From contig NZ_CP163302.1 of NCBI RefSeq assembly GCF_041022165.1, forward strand, positions 4,092,001 to 4,156,000: a DNA stretch of 64,000 nt, written 5' to 3'. The stretch is from Sinomonas sp. P10A9. GTDB lineage: Bacteria; Actinomycetota; Actinomycetes; Actinomycetales; Micrococcaceae. The notes beneath the pieces were generated by a model that worked only from the letters and a program-made list of their open reading frames with translations, ran no database searches and was not told the DNA's origin. Positions within the stretch are counted from its first letter, which is position 1. Every line of letters starts with the position of its first letter. Shown here one piece after another: positions 32,789-40,413 of this stretch. The position numbers were made by a program, and so were the translations under genes.

Positions 32789-33207
32789 GTGAATCCGCCC
32801 AGAACAAGCCGTCTGTCCTTTTCGTCTGCGTCCACAACGCCGGCCGGTCCCAGATGGCCGCCGCTTACCTCAACCACCTCTCCGGCGGCCAGGTCGAGGT
32901 CCGCTCGGCCGGGTCGGAGCCCGCCGATAGGGTCAACCCCGCCGCCGTGGAGGCGATGCTCGAGGAGGGCATCGACATCCGTACCGAGACCCCCAAGATC
33001 CTCACCACCGAGGCGGTCAAGGACTCCGACGTCGTCATCACCATGGGCTGCGGAGACACCTGCCCCATCTTCCCGGGCAAGCGGTACGAGGACTGGGAGC
33101 TCGAGGACCCCGCAGGCAAGGGAGTCGACTCCGTCCGCCCCATCCGCGACGACATCAAGTCCCGCGTCGAGGCCCTCATCGCCGAACTCCTGCCCGCGGA
33201 CGCCTGA
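32785..33207 (+). CDS. arsC: Arsenate reductase ArsC (LMW-phosphatase fold)
   Basis: 140 residues. The P-loop is VLFVCVHNAGRSQMAAAYL (~11-29; CX5R), followed by the resolving-cysteine region VVITMGCGDTCPIFPGKRYEDW and an acidic DPAGKGVDSVRPIRDDI. It reduces arsenate to arsenite. The two downstream cysteines fit either a thioredoxin- or a mycothiol/mycoredoxin-coupled mechanism. ATGA overlap ties it to the aquaporin, matching the reduce-and-leak logic. Confidence 0.92.
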   Translation: MSESAQNKPSVLFVCVHNAGRSQMAAAYLNHLSGGQVEVRSAGSEPADRVNPAAVEAMLEEGIDIRTETPKILTTEAVKDSDVVITMGCGDTCPIFPGKRYEDWELEDPAGKGVDSVRPIRDDIKSRVEALIAELLPADA

Positions 33208-33222
33208 GACAAGGGAGCAGCC

Positions 33223-33894
33223 ATGGCACCCCAGCCCAGCATGCACACCGACCAGCGGGTGCTCGAGCGCATCAGCGCCGATCTCTCCGCCCGCTTCGCC
33301 GGGACCTTCTCCCCCGAGACGGTTGAGCGGTACGTGTTCGAGTCCTACACGGCGCTGGCCCGCACCGCCCGGATCCACAGCTACCTCACCGCCCTGACCG
33401 AGCACTTCGCCAAGGACCGCCTCACTGCCCTGGCCCAGTCCACCGGCGCCGCGCCCAAGGACGTACCCGAGGTCCTGTTCGTGTGCGTGCAGAACAGCGG
33501 CCGCTCCCAGCTCGCCGCCGCCTACCTCCGCCACACAGCAGGGACCTCAGTTCACGTGCGCACCGCGGGATCAATGCCGGCATCAGAGGTCAACCCGGCC
33601 GTCGCGGCCCTCGTCGTCGCCCGCGGCTGGGACCTGGCCGAGGACTTCCCCAAGCCGCTCACCGACGACGTCGTCCGCGCCGCGGACTACGTCATCACCA
33701 TGGGCTGCGGCGATTCCTGCCCCATTTACCCCGGCAAGCACTACCTCGACTGGGCCGTCGAGGACCCGGCCACGCACCCGGACCAGCTCGAGGAAATCGC
33801 TGCCCAGATCACCGCCAGCGTCGATGCCCTCCTCGCCGAGATCCGCACAGCCGCCGACCACCACGCCACCGCCGCCGAAGGGACCCGCCCGTGA
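33223..33894 (+). CDS. arsC: ArsC with N-terminal three-helix domain (arsenate-mycothiol transferase-like)
   Basis: 223 residues. Residues ~1-80 form a helical extension (RVLERISADLSARFAGTFS; HSYLTALTEHFAKDRL) found on actinobacterial ArsC proteins; the catalytic part begins VLFVCVQNSGRSQLAAAYL and has VITMGCGDSCPIYPGKHYLDW. It is paralogous to the preceding ArsC, from which it is separated by 15 bp with GGAGCAGCC as ribosome site. Together with the ArsR-ArsC fusion, the island has three ArsC-type domains. Confidence 0.9.
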   Translation: MAPQPSMHTDQRVLERISADLSARFAGTFSPETVERYVFESYTALARTARIHSYLTALTEHFAKDRLTALAQSTGAAPKDVPEVLFVCVQNSGRSQLAAAYLRHTAGTSVHVRTAGSMPASEVNPAVAALVVARGWDLAEDFPKPLTDDVVRAADYVITMGCGDSCPIYPGKHYLDWAVEDPATHPDQLEEIAAQITASVDALLAEIRTAADHHATAAEGTRP

Positions 33895-34000
33895 CTAAGC
33901 CCTCGCCGATCGGTTCCCCTGCACCCGGACTGCCTTGGTCCACGGCTCGGAGGCCGCGCTGACCTGAGCCGGCACCGGGCCGCGGACGAAGCCGACCGGG

Positions 34001-34029
34001 TTGCCATATTCATCAGTGAATGTGAATAT
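34001..34029 (+). promoter_or_regulatory. Promoter and operator of the second arsR, giving a leaderless start
   Basis: TTGCCA (34001-34006) and GAATAT (34024-34029) are separated by 17 bp, placing the transcription start at or next to the ATG at 34036. An inverted repeat, ATATTCA (34006-34012) and TGAATAT (34023-34029), spans the core promoter, as in autoregulated ArsR operators. No Shine-Dalgarno precedes the ATG. Confidence 0.6.
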
Positions 34030-34035
34030 CGACAT

Positions 34036-34392
34036 ATGTCTATGTCTCTGGAGCTGACGCCCCTCCAGGCGGTGGCGTGCTGCCCGCCTCTGTCCCGGGA
34101 GCCGATGGGCTCCCCCGAGGCCGAGCGGATCGCTCCGCTGCTGAAGGCGCTGGGGGATCCGGTGCGGCTGCGCCTGATGTCCTTGGTGGCCTCGCACGAG
34201 GGCGGGGAGGCGTGCGTGTGCGACCTCAATGAGGCGTTCGAGCTGTCCCAGCCCACGATCAGCAGGCACCTGAAGATCCTCCACGACGCAGGCCTGCTCG
34301 AACGGGACAAGCGTGGCGTTTGGGTGTATTACCGGGCGCGTACCGGCGCGCTGGAGGACCTGGCCGCACTGATCGGCGGATCCCCGAGATGA
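34036..34392 (+). CDS. arsR: ArsR arsenite-responsive repressor, Corynebacterium type
   Basis: 118 residues. Cys15-Cys16 near the N-terminus (AVACCPPLS) reproduce the position of the first two ligands of C. glutamicum ArsR; the third could be C60 or C62 in EACVCDLNEAFEL. The HTH is QPTISRHLKILHDAGLLERDKRG. It binds DNA as a dimer and dissociates on As(III). It sits between the ArsC genes and the Cys-rich peptide/ArsA genes with its own promoter, so it probably governs the second half of the island. Confidence 0.92.
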   Translation: MSMSLELTPLQAVACCPPLSREPMGSPEAERIAPLLKALGDPVRLRLMSLVASHEGGEACVCDLNEAFELSQPTISRHLKILHDAGLLERDKRGVWVYYRARTGALEDLAALIGGSPR

Positions 34393-34493
34393 GTGCCCCG
34401 GCGCGACTGGCTCCGCTGGTCGGGACCGGCCCCCCCTGACGCCCGCGGCCCACCCGCACGCCACCGCCCGCTAGCACCGAGAGGAGGTGCACC

Positions 34494-34559
34494 ATGGACA
34501 CTTGCTGCTGCAACAACTCCTGCCAGAACGGATGCTGCGAGGACCAGGACTGCTGCTGA
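34494..34559 (+). CDS. 21-residue cysteine-rich micropeptide (candidate As(III) ligand or ArsD-like carrier)
   Basis: ATG 34494 to TGA 34557-34559 codes for 21 residues, eight of them Cys (positions 4, 5, 6, 10, 14, 15, 20, 21), the rest mostly Asn, Gln, Asp and Glu. An essentially perfect Shine-Dalgarno, AGGAGGTG (34482-34489), lies 4 nt before the ATG. It sits between arsR and arsA, where arsRDABC operons carry arsD; ArsD binds As(III) with vicinal Cys pairs and hands it to ArsA. This peptide has three vicinal Cys clusters. A metallothionein-like buffer is the alternative. The ORF is too short for routine callers. Existence of a translated product is inferred from the ribosome site and composition. 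Confidence 0.7.
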   Translation: MDTCCCNNSCQNGCCEDQDCC

Positions 34560-34570
34560 GAAGGACGGCG

Positions 34571-35479
34571 ATGATGCGATTCCTCCACGACCCGCCCCGG
34601 TTTCTCTTCTTCACCGGCAAGGGAGGCGTCGGCAAGACCTCCGTCGCCTGCGCGGCCGCCGTCGAGCTAGCCGAAGCCGGCAAGCGCGTGCTGCTGGTCA
34701 GCACCGACCCTGCTTCCAACATCGGCCAGGTCTTCGGCCTCTCCATCGGCAACACCATCACGCAGATCCCCTCGGTCCCCGGCCTCTCGGCACTCGAGAT
34801 CGACCCGGAGCAGGCGGCCGAGGCCTACCGGGAGCGCATCGTCGCCCCAGTACGCGGGCTCCTGCCCGAGGCCGAGATCGCGGGCATCGTCGAGGGCCTC
34901 TCCGGATCCTGCACCACAGAGGTTGCCGCGTTCGACGAGTTCACGGGCCTCCTCACCGACGACGCGGCCTACAGGGGCTACGACCACGTCATCTTCGACA
35001 CCGCCCCCACCGGCCACACCATCCGCCTGCTGCAACTGCCCGGCTCTTGGACGGACTTCCTCGCCGCCGGCGGCCAGGCCTCGTGCCTCGGTCCGATGTC
35101 CGGCCTGGACAAGCATCGCGAAACCTACGCCAGCGCCGTCAGTGCACTCACCGACCCGGAGCGGACCCGGCTGGTGCTGGTGGCACGCCCCCATGCCTCG
35201 GCTCTGGCCGAGACGGAACGGACTCTGGCCGAACTCGCCGGGATCGGCATGGCAGACGCCTACCTCGTGGTCAACGGCGTCATGCCAGCGGCCGCCGGCG
35301 ACGAGCCGATCGCCGCGGCGCTGCGGGAACGCGAGGCCACAGCCCTGTCGGCCATCCCCGCCGCGATTGCCCGCCTGCCGCGGGACGTCGTAGAGCTGAA
35401 GGCCGGGAACATCATGGGCCCCGAGGCGCTGCGTACGTTCTTCACCCCCGCACCGCCGGTGGACACGACGGCCGGCTAG
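34571..35479 (+). CDS. arsA: ArsA arsenite-stimulated ATPase, N-terminal half ending at an in-frame amber codon
   Basis: 302 residues from ATG 34571 (GAAGGA at 34560-34565). Walker A FFTGKGGVGKTSVACA (~14-29), the metal-site Cys in SGSCTTEVAAFDEF, the signal segment FDTAPTGHTIRLL and a second Cys in GGQASCLGPM match the A1 half of ArsA. Translation stops at TAG 35477-35479, but the same frame continues straight into the ArsA linker and A2 half. A standard ArsA is ~585 residues; 302 + 1 + 285 codons = 588. So this is one arsA interrupted by a nonsense codon, or a naturally split pair. ArsA normally powers ArsB, which is absent here. Confidence 0.85.
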   Translation: MMRFLHDPPRFLFFTGKGGVGKTSVACAAAVELAEAGKRVLLVSTDPASNIGQVFGLSIGNTITQIPSVPGLSALEIDPEQAAEAYRERIVAPVRGLLPEAEIAGIVEGLSGSCTTEVAAFDEFTGLLTDDAAYRGYDHVIFDTAPTGHTIRLLQLPGSWTDFLAAGGQASCLGPMSGLDKHRETYASAVSALTDPERTRLVLVARPHASALAETERTLAELAGIGMADAYLVVNGVMPAAAGDEPIAAALREREATALSAIPAAIARLPRDVVELKAGNIMGPEALRTFFTPAPPVDTTAG

Positions 35480-35521
35480 GGCGGGTACGTCCCGCTCCCG
35501 GACGCGCCCCTGACCGCGCTC

Positions 35522-36337
35522 GTGGACGAAATCGAGGCCGACGGCCATGGACTCGTCATGTGCATGGGCAAGGGCGGCGTCGGGAAGACGACGGTCGCCG
35601 CCGCGGTCGCGATCGCCCTCGCCGGGCGCGGGCATGAGGTCCTGCTCACGACGACGGACCCCGCCGCACACCTGGACATGACCCTCAGCGGGAGCGCCGA
35701 CCGGCTCGCCGTCGCCCGGATCGATCCTGCGGCTGCCCTCGAGCAGTACCAGAGCCGCGTCATGGAGACCAAGGGCCGCAGCCTCGACGACGCCGGGCGG
35801 GCGGCCCTGGCCGAGGACCTCAAGTCCCCGTGCACCGCAGAGGTCGCGGTGTTCCAGCAGTTCTCGCGCGCCGTGCACGACGCCCGGCGGAAGTTCGTCG
35901 TCATGGACACCGCCCCCACGGGGCATACGCTGCTGCTCCTGGATGCCGCCGGCTCCTACCACCGCGAGGTCACCCGGCAGATGGGCGAAGGCAGCGTCGG
36001 GTACGTTACCCCGCTCATGCGCCTGCAGGACCCTACCCAGACGAAGGTCATCCTCGTCACCCTCGCCGAGACCACCCCCGTGCTCGAGGCGACCGCGCTC
36101 CAGCAGGACCTTCAACGGGCCGGAATCCACCCGTGGGCCTGGGTGGTCAACAACTCTATCGCCGCCGCGCGTCCCGAGTCGGCCTTCCTCCGCGCCCGCG
36201 CGGCCAGCGAAAGGGACCAGATCGAACGCGTGCAGGACCTTGCGGACAGGCTGGCGATCGTACCCCTCCTGGCCCAGGAGCCGGTGGGTATCGGGCGGCT
36301 GGGAGCCCTCACCGAGCCCATCGCCCAGCACGCCTGA
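35522..36337 (+). CDS. arsA: ArsA ATPase, C-terminal half (same frame as the preceding half)
   Basis: 271 residues if started at GTG 35522, which has no ribosome site; homology to the ArsA linker (YVPLPDAPLTALVDEIEADG) begins right after the TAG, upstream of this GTG. Walker A MCMGKGGVGKTTVAAA, the third metal-site Cys in KSPCTAEVAVFQQF and DTAPTGHTLLLLDAAG are intact, so the half is not decayed. Production would need readthrough, reinitiation at GTG, or reversion. The intact sequence suggests a recent mutation, a sequencing error or functional readthrough. Confidence 0.8.
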   Translation: MDEIEADGHGLVMCMGKGGVGKTTVAAAVAIALAGRGHEVLLTTTDPAAHLDMTLSGSADRLAVARIDPAAALEQYQSRVMETKGRSLDDAGRAALAEDLKSPCTAEVAVFQQFSRAVHDARRKFVVMDTAPTGHTLLLLDAAGSYHREVTRQMGEGSVGYVTPLMRLQDPTQTKVILVTLAETTPVLEATALQQDLQRAGIHPWAWVVNNSIAAARPESAFLRARAASERDQIERVQDLADRLAIVPLLAQEPVGIGRLGALTEPIAQHA

Positions 36338-36405
36338 TTCCGCTGGGGGCTCGGCCTTGATGCCGGCGGCCCAGTTCCGCCTCAGCCGTGCGTGAGGACA
36401 GTGCG

Positions 36406-36885
36406 ATGAACCTGAACGTGTTCGCCGTGGCAGGCCTTGCGCGTCATCCCGGCCGCGGGTTGAATGCCACCATGGGCGATCGCGACGAATTCCTGCGCTG
36501 GTTCGACACCGCCTGGCGGGATGCCGAGGTTGCGCTCCACAACGGTGATGCTGGGCCGAGGTTCGAGACGTGGTCTGAGCGGGCACCGGTGACGCTCTTC
36601 GGCGCGTGGCGCAACGCCGAGGACCCGGCAGGCGCGCGCGAGGTCTTCCGAGAGCTGGCGCAGGCCTTCTCCCAAGCCACGTCCAGCGAAGTCGAGCTCA
36701 TCGCGGCGGATGCGAGCGGTGACCTGGCATACACCGTCCAACGCGAGATCACGTCGACGATCGTCAACGGCGAGCCTCGTCAATACGTCCTGCGGGTAAC
36801 GCAGGTCTACCGCCGCGAGGACGGTAATTGGAAGGTCGTCCACAGACACGGCGACGAAGAACTGGGAGCCGACAAGGGGCCATGA
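36406..36885 (+). CDS. SnoaL/NTF2-like (DUF4440-type) protein
   Basis: 159 residues from ATG 36406 with GAGGA 7 nt upstream; a GTG at 36388 and an ATG at 36472 are in frame. The core from MGDRDEFLRWFDTAWRDAE reads as the cone-shaped NTF2 fold: helix, PVTLFGAWRN, then strands VELIAADASGDLAYTVQ, YVLRVTQVYRREDGNWKVVHRH. These domains serve as small enzymes or ligand binders; function here is unknown. It follows the ars island by 68 bp but nothing ties it to arsenic. Confidence 0.75.
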   Translation: MNLNVFAVAGLARHPGRGLNATMGDRDEFLRWFDTAWRDAEVALHNGDAGPRFETWSERAPVTLFGAWRNAEDPAGAREVFRELAQAFSQATSSEVELIAADASGDLAYTVQREITSTIVNGEPRQYVLRVTQVYRREDGNWKVVHRHGDEELGADKGP

Positions 36886-36990
36886 CCCCCCGCCCGTCCT
36901 CTGGCACACCACCGGCTATCGCCGGGCGCACCGGCCCACTGGCCCGGATCAGCCGCGACCCGAAGCAGCAATATAGCTCGGGGCGTCCGG

Positions 36991-37698
36991 TCAGGCGGGC
37001 GGGTTGCTGCGCTTCGGGGCCGGCCGTTCGATCAGGATGATCGCCGTTGTCAGGATCCACAGGTCCTGCAGGCCGGCGAGTCCGGCGGCGAAAGCCTGCG
37101 CGAACGGGATGAATACCTCGAGCAGGCCGACGAGGAGGAACGCAGCGCCGAGAGCCAGCGCCGCCCACCCCAGCCATGTCGGGAGAACGCGGCTTCGCAG
37201 CAGGATCACGCCCAGCGGCAGGTAGACCGCCGGCGCCGGCACCAGCGGAAAGACCTGGATGAATCGTGACATCAGGTCGTAGCCGGCCCGGGCACTCTCC
37301 GGGACGCCGGCCGTGGAGGCACTGACCCATGTGAGGGTGAACACGCCTTCCATCAGCACCAAGGCGACCAACACCGCCGAGCCGAGCAGGACCGTGTAGG
37401 CGGCGAGGGTGCCGTTCGATGCGGAGATGAACAGCAGCCCGATGAAGAAGACGACGCACAGCGTGGCACCGGTGGCCTGCAGCCAGGTGCCGAATTCGAC
37501 CAACTGATCGTACTGGGCCCCAACCGCCAGGACCTCGCTGGTGACCGGCCGGGCCGAGTACACAAGCGCCTCCATGCGGGGGAAGAGCGCGGGAACGCCG
37601 AAGTAGAACCCAAAGAACAGGGCGCCGACGAGTCCGACGAAGCCCACCGGCCGGGATCGAACCTCCAGATGCCCGGCATTCAAACGCATCCCGCTCAC
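36991..37698 (-). CDS. Unassigned integral membrane protein
   Basis: About 235 residues if begun at GTG 37698 (GGGAGGG ~12 nt upstream); ATG 37689 and a weakly supported ATG 37797 are alternatives. Six to seven hydrophobic helices are evident (FVGLVGALFFGFYFGVPALF; ATLCVVFFIGLLFISAS; YTVLLGSAVLVALVLMEG; VYLPLGVILL; WAALALGAAFLLVGLLEVF). It loosely resembles DUF4386-type proteins. No soluble domain and no informative neighbour. Confidence 0.65.
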   Translation of the reverse strand: MSGMRLNAGHLEVRSRPVGFVGLVGALFFGFYFGVPALFPRMEALVYSARPVTSEVLAVGAQYDQLVEFGTWLQATGATLCVVFFIGLLFISASNGTLAAYTVLLGSAVLVALVLMEGVFTLTWVSASTAGVPESARAGYDLMSRFIQVFPLVPAPAVYLPLGVILLRSRVLPTWLGWAALALGAAFLLVGLLEVFIPFAQAFAAGLAGLQDLWILTTAIILIERPAPKRSNPPA

Positions 37699-37937
37699 TG
37701 TGCCGCGCACCCTCCCTGCTGCATCCTCCGCGGCATCCGGATTCACGGGGTTGCCGTCGCTGGAGCCAATGCTGGCGCAGCACAGTTGCATGTGCAAGAG
37801 GCTCGTACCTCTTGGGGGAGCGGGTCGGTACTGCGCCGCGGGGTGTCACGAGACGGTCAACGTGCCGTGTCAGGAGACTGTCACGCCCTTCAAGGGTCCC
37901 CGGCGCGGGCGTAGGTCCATCATGGAGGTAGGACGCC

Positions 37938-38201
37938 ATGAGGGCCTCCGATCCCAAGGCGGCAGCCATGAACCCCCGAACACCCCGCAGCAGCCGCACG
38001 GCATTGCTCTCGCGCTCAAGCGCCGAATCGCCGCCGCCCCCGGCGCGCACCCGACACGCCTCGCTGCCGGACACATGGGAGCCTCCGCACTTCTCTTGGC
38101 ACGGCCGGATCCTGGCAGATCTGATGGAATCCGGTCTCGACGAGGACCGCGCCCGCGCAGAGGCGGCACGTCTGGCTGCCGGGGACACCTGGAGCGGATG
38201 A
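37938..38201 (+). CDS. Small hypothetical protein
   Basis: 87 residues from ATG 37938, with GGAGGTAGGA ending 4 nt upstream. The N-terminal half is basic and Pro/Ser-rich; the C-terminal half (SWHGRILADLMESGLDEDRA, then AEAARLAAGD) looks helical and structured. I recognise no family. The strong ribosome site supports it. The following 210 bp (38202-38411) hold nothing I can support. Confidence 0.5.
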   Translation: MRASDPKAAAMNPRTPRSSRTALLSRSSAESPPPPARTRHASLPDTWEPPHFSWHGRILADLMESGLDEDRARAEAARLAAGDTWSG

Positions 38202-38411
38202 GCCGACTCCGCGGCAGCAGTAGCTGAGGCCCGGGCGACGTGGGCGGGGAGTTCCCGGATCGAGCCCCCCAAGTGAGGCCGTGAAGGTCGGACAGGCTGG
38301 GTTTCCTGCTGCCATCGATGCCATCCATGGGGACAGCTCGAAGGAGGGCTGGCGCTTGCGCGGGTGGTGGCACGGGCCCTGGTGCCCCGGTCGCGTCCTC
38401 TATCAGGTTCT

Positions 38412-38693
38412 CTAGACGCTGTTCCCTTCTTGGCCGGCTGCGGCAGCGTCCTGTCCGGCCACGGCACGGAATCCGACACCATGCTGGTTCAGCTCGGCAA
38501 GGAGGTCGTCCTCGCGCTCGGCCAGTGTCTCGGTGGGATCCCCGGCAGCGGCCGTGTTCCTGATGGCGTTCTCGGTCTGGGCGAGCTCAATGATCAGCCC
38601 CCTTGTACTGCCCTGCACGTCCTCCGCCGGCGCACTCTGTCCGGTTGCGGGCGGCTGTTCCCCGCTCTGCTCTTTACCCTGCTCTATGGCCAT
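38412..38693 (-). CDS. Small acidic hypothetical protein
   Basis: 93 residues from ATG 38693. It is hydrophilic, with Glu/Gln/Ala-rich ends and a helical centre (IIELAQTENAIRNTAAAGDP, TLAEREDDLLAELNQHG). No known domain. GGTGG precedes the ATG. It is divergent from the PLP decarboxylase gene. A much longer reading in this frame over the decarboxylase is a shadow and was not used. Confidence 0.45.
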   Translation of the reverse strand: MAIEQGKEQSGEQPPATGQSAPAEDVQGSTRGLIIELAQTENAIRNTAAAGDPTETLAEREDDLLAELNQHGVGFRAVAGQDAAAAGQEGNSV

Positions 38694-38867
38694 GCCACCA
38701 AGGTAGACGACGGTGCGGTGTCCGGTCAGCCCCCAGTCCCGGCATCGAGAGCACGCCGGCCCTAAGCCGGTCAGTGCACACCCTAGGACGCTCGATGTCG
38801 CAGGCACGGAACGTCTTCGGGGCCCGGGGGCTCCCGCGCGGGGTGGGCCTGCTGGTAGAACGGGACG

Positions 38868-40328
38868 ATGGACCAGAACGAGGCACCCCTCGTAGATGCA
38901 TTGGCCGAGTACCACCGCTTGGACCGCTACGGCTTCACCCCACCGGGCCACCGTCAAGGCCACGGGGCCGACCCACGGGTCCGTGCCGTGCTGGGCGAGC
39001 AGACGTTCCGATCGGATGTCCTGGCTTCGGCAGGACTGGACAGTCGCTCCTCGTCGGGGGGCTACCTGAAGAAGGCCGAACAGCTTATGGCGGAGGCCGT
39101 GGGGGCGGAACAGGCCTTCTTCTCCACGTGCGGCAGCTCCCTCTCGGTCAAGGCGGCGGTCCTTGCCGTCGCTGCAGGAAAGGGCGACCTCCTGGTCAGC
39201 CGGGACGCGCACAAGTCGATCGTCGCCGGGCTGGTCTTCTCCGGCATCCAGCCACGCTGGATCCAGCCCCGCTGGGATCCGGAACTGCACCTCGCGCACC
39301 CGCCCTCCCCGGCCGACGTCGAGCAGATGTGGAACCGCTACCCGGACGCGGCTGGCTGCCTGATCGTCAGTCCGACCCCGTACGGGACCTGCGCAGACAT
39401 CGCCGCAATCGCCGCCGTCTGCCACGACCGGGGCAAGCCGCTGATCGTCGACGAGGCCTGGGGCGCGCATCTGCCCTTCCACGATGACCTGCCGACGTGG
39501 GCGATGGACGCCGGCGCGGACATCTGCGTTGTCAGCGTCCACAAGATGGGCGCCGGCTTCGAGCAGGGCTCGGTCTACCACCTCCAGGGAGACCTGGTCG
39601 ACCCGGCCCACCTGTCCGCCTGCGCGGACCTGCTGATGACCACCAGCCCCAATTCGATCCTGTACTCGGCGATCGACGGCTGGCGGCGCCAGATGGTCCA
39701 GCACGGGGCGGAGCTGCTGGGAAATGCCCTGGCGCTGTCCCGCCGGCTGCGCACGGATATCGAGGCATTGCCCGGATTCCATGTGCTCGAGGACGAGCTG
39801 CTGGCTGTGGAATCTTCCCACGACCTGGACCGTATGCAGGTCCTGATAGACCTCTCCGGGCTCGGAATCAGCGGATACCAGGCCGCGGACTGGCTGCGGG
39901 ATACCCACAGGATCGACATGGGCCTCAGCGACCATCGACGCATCATGGCCACGCTCTCGATGGCCGACGACGAAGCCACGGCCACCAGGCTGACGGACGC
40001 CCTCAGAGCTCTGGCCGACGCCGCGCCGACCATGACGCCGCCGCCACCAGTCGCGCTGCCCGCTCCACACGAACTGGAACTGGAAACCGCCGTTCTTCCA
40101 AGGGACGCCTTCTTCGGCCCCACCGAAGACGTCCCCACGGCCGAAGCCGTCGGACGGGTGGCCGCCGAGCAGATCACCCCCTACCCGCCCGGCATCCCCG
40201 CGATTGTCCCCGGAGAGGTGATCAACGCGGCGGTCATCGACTACCTCGAGTCAGGGCTCCGGGCCGGCATGGTTCTCCCCGACCCCGCCGACCCGGCCCT
40301 CACAACGATCCGCGTCCTCCAGAAATAG
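38868..40328 (+). CDS. Orn/Lys/Arg decarboxylase-family PLP enzyme
   Basis: 486 residues. Fold-type I aminotransferase-like domain: FFSTCGSSLSVKAAVLAVA, PTPYGTCADI, the Asp contacting PLP in IVDEAWGAHLPFH and the Schiff-base Lys in CVVSVHKMGAGFEQGSVYHL. The C-terminal domain (~370-486) contains PYPPGIPAIVPGEVI, typical of the short SpeA/Cad-like class. It decarboxylates a basic amino acid, giving a polyamine precursor or cadaverine. It is monocistronic; the exact amino acid is not shown. Confidence 0.88.
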   Translation: MDQNEAPLVDALAEYHRLDRYGFTPPGHRQGHGADPRVRAVLGEQTFRSDVLASAGLDSRSSSGGYLKKAEQLMAEAVGAEQAFFSTCGSSLSVKAAVLAVAAGKGDLLVSRDAHKSIVAGLVFSGIQPRWIQPRWDPELHLAHPPSPADVEQMWNRYPDAAGCLIVSPTPYGTCADIAAIAAVCHDRGKPLIVDEAWGAHLPFHDDLPTWAMDAGADICVVSVHKMGAGFEQGSVYHLQGDLVDPAHLSACADLLMTTSPNSILYSAIDGWRRQMVQHGAELLGNALALSRRLRTDIEALPGFHVLEDELLAVESSHDLDRMQVLIDLSGLGISGYQAADWLRDTHRIDMGLSDHRRIMATLSMADDEATATRLTDALRALADAAPTMTPPPPVALPAPHELELETAVLPRDAFFGPTEDVPTAEAVGRVAAEQITPYPPGIPAIVPGEVINAAVIDYLESGLRAGMVLPDPADPALTTIRVLQK

Positions 40329-40413
40329 CCCGCAACCACACGGGGAGCAGCTGCAAGGAGCAGTGCCCGCCGGGGACCTGCCCGAGTGGCCAGCGCTCGG
40401 TGGAGGTGAGGGG

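Noticed and set aside
34667..36586. A 639-codon open frame on the minus strand opposite arsA
   Set aside because: It mirrors the codon bias of two clear ATPase halves on the plus strand, has low-complexity composition and no domain; typical high-GC antisense shadow.
38412..40070. A 552-codon minus-strand frame over the PLP decarboxylase
   Set aside because: Only its last 93 codons (38412-38693) have a start with some support; the remainder is opposite a well-conserved enzyme.
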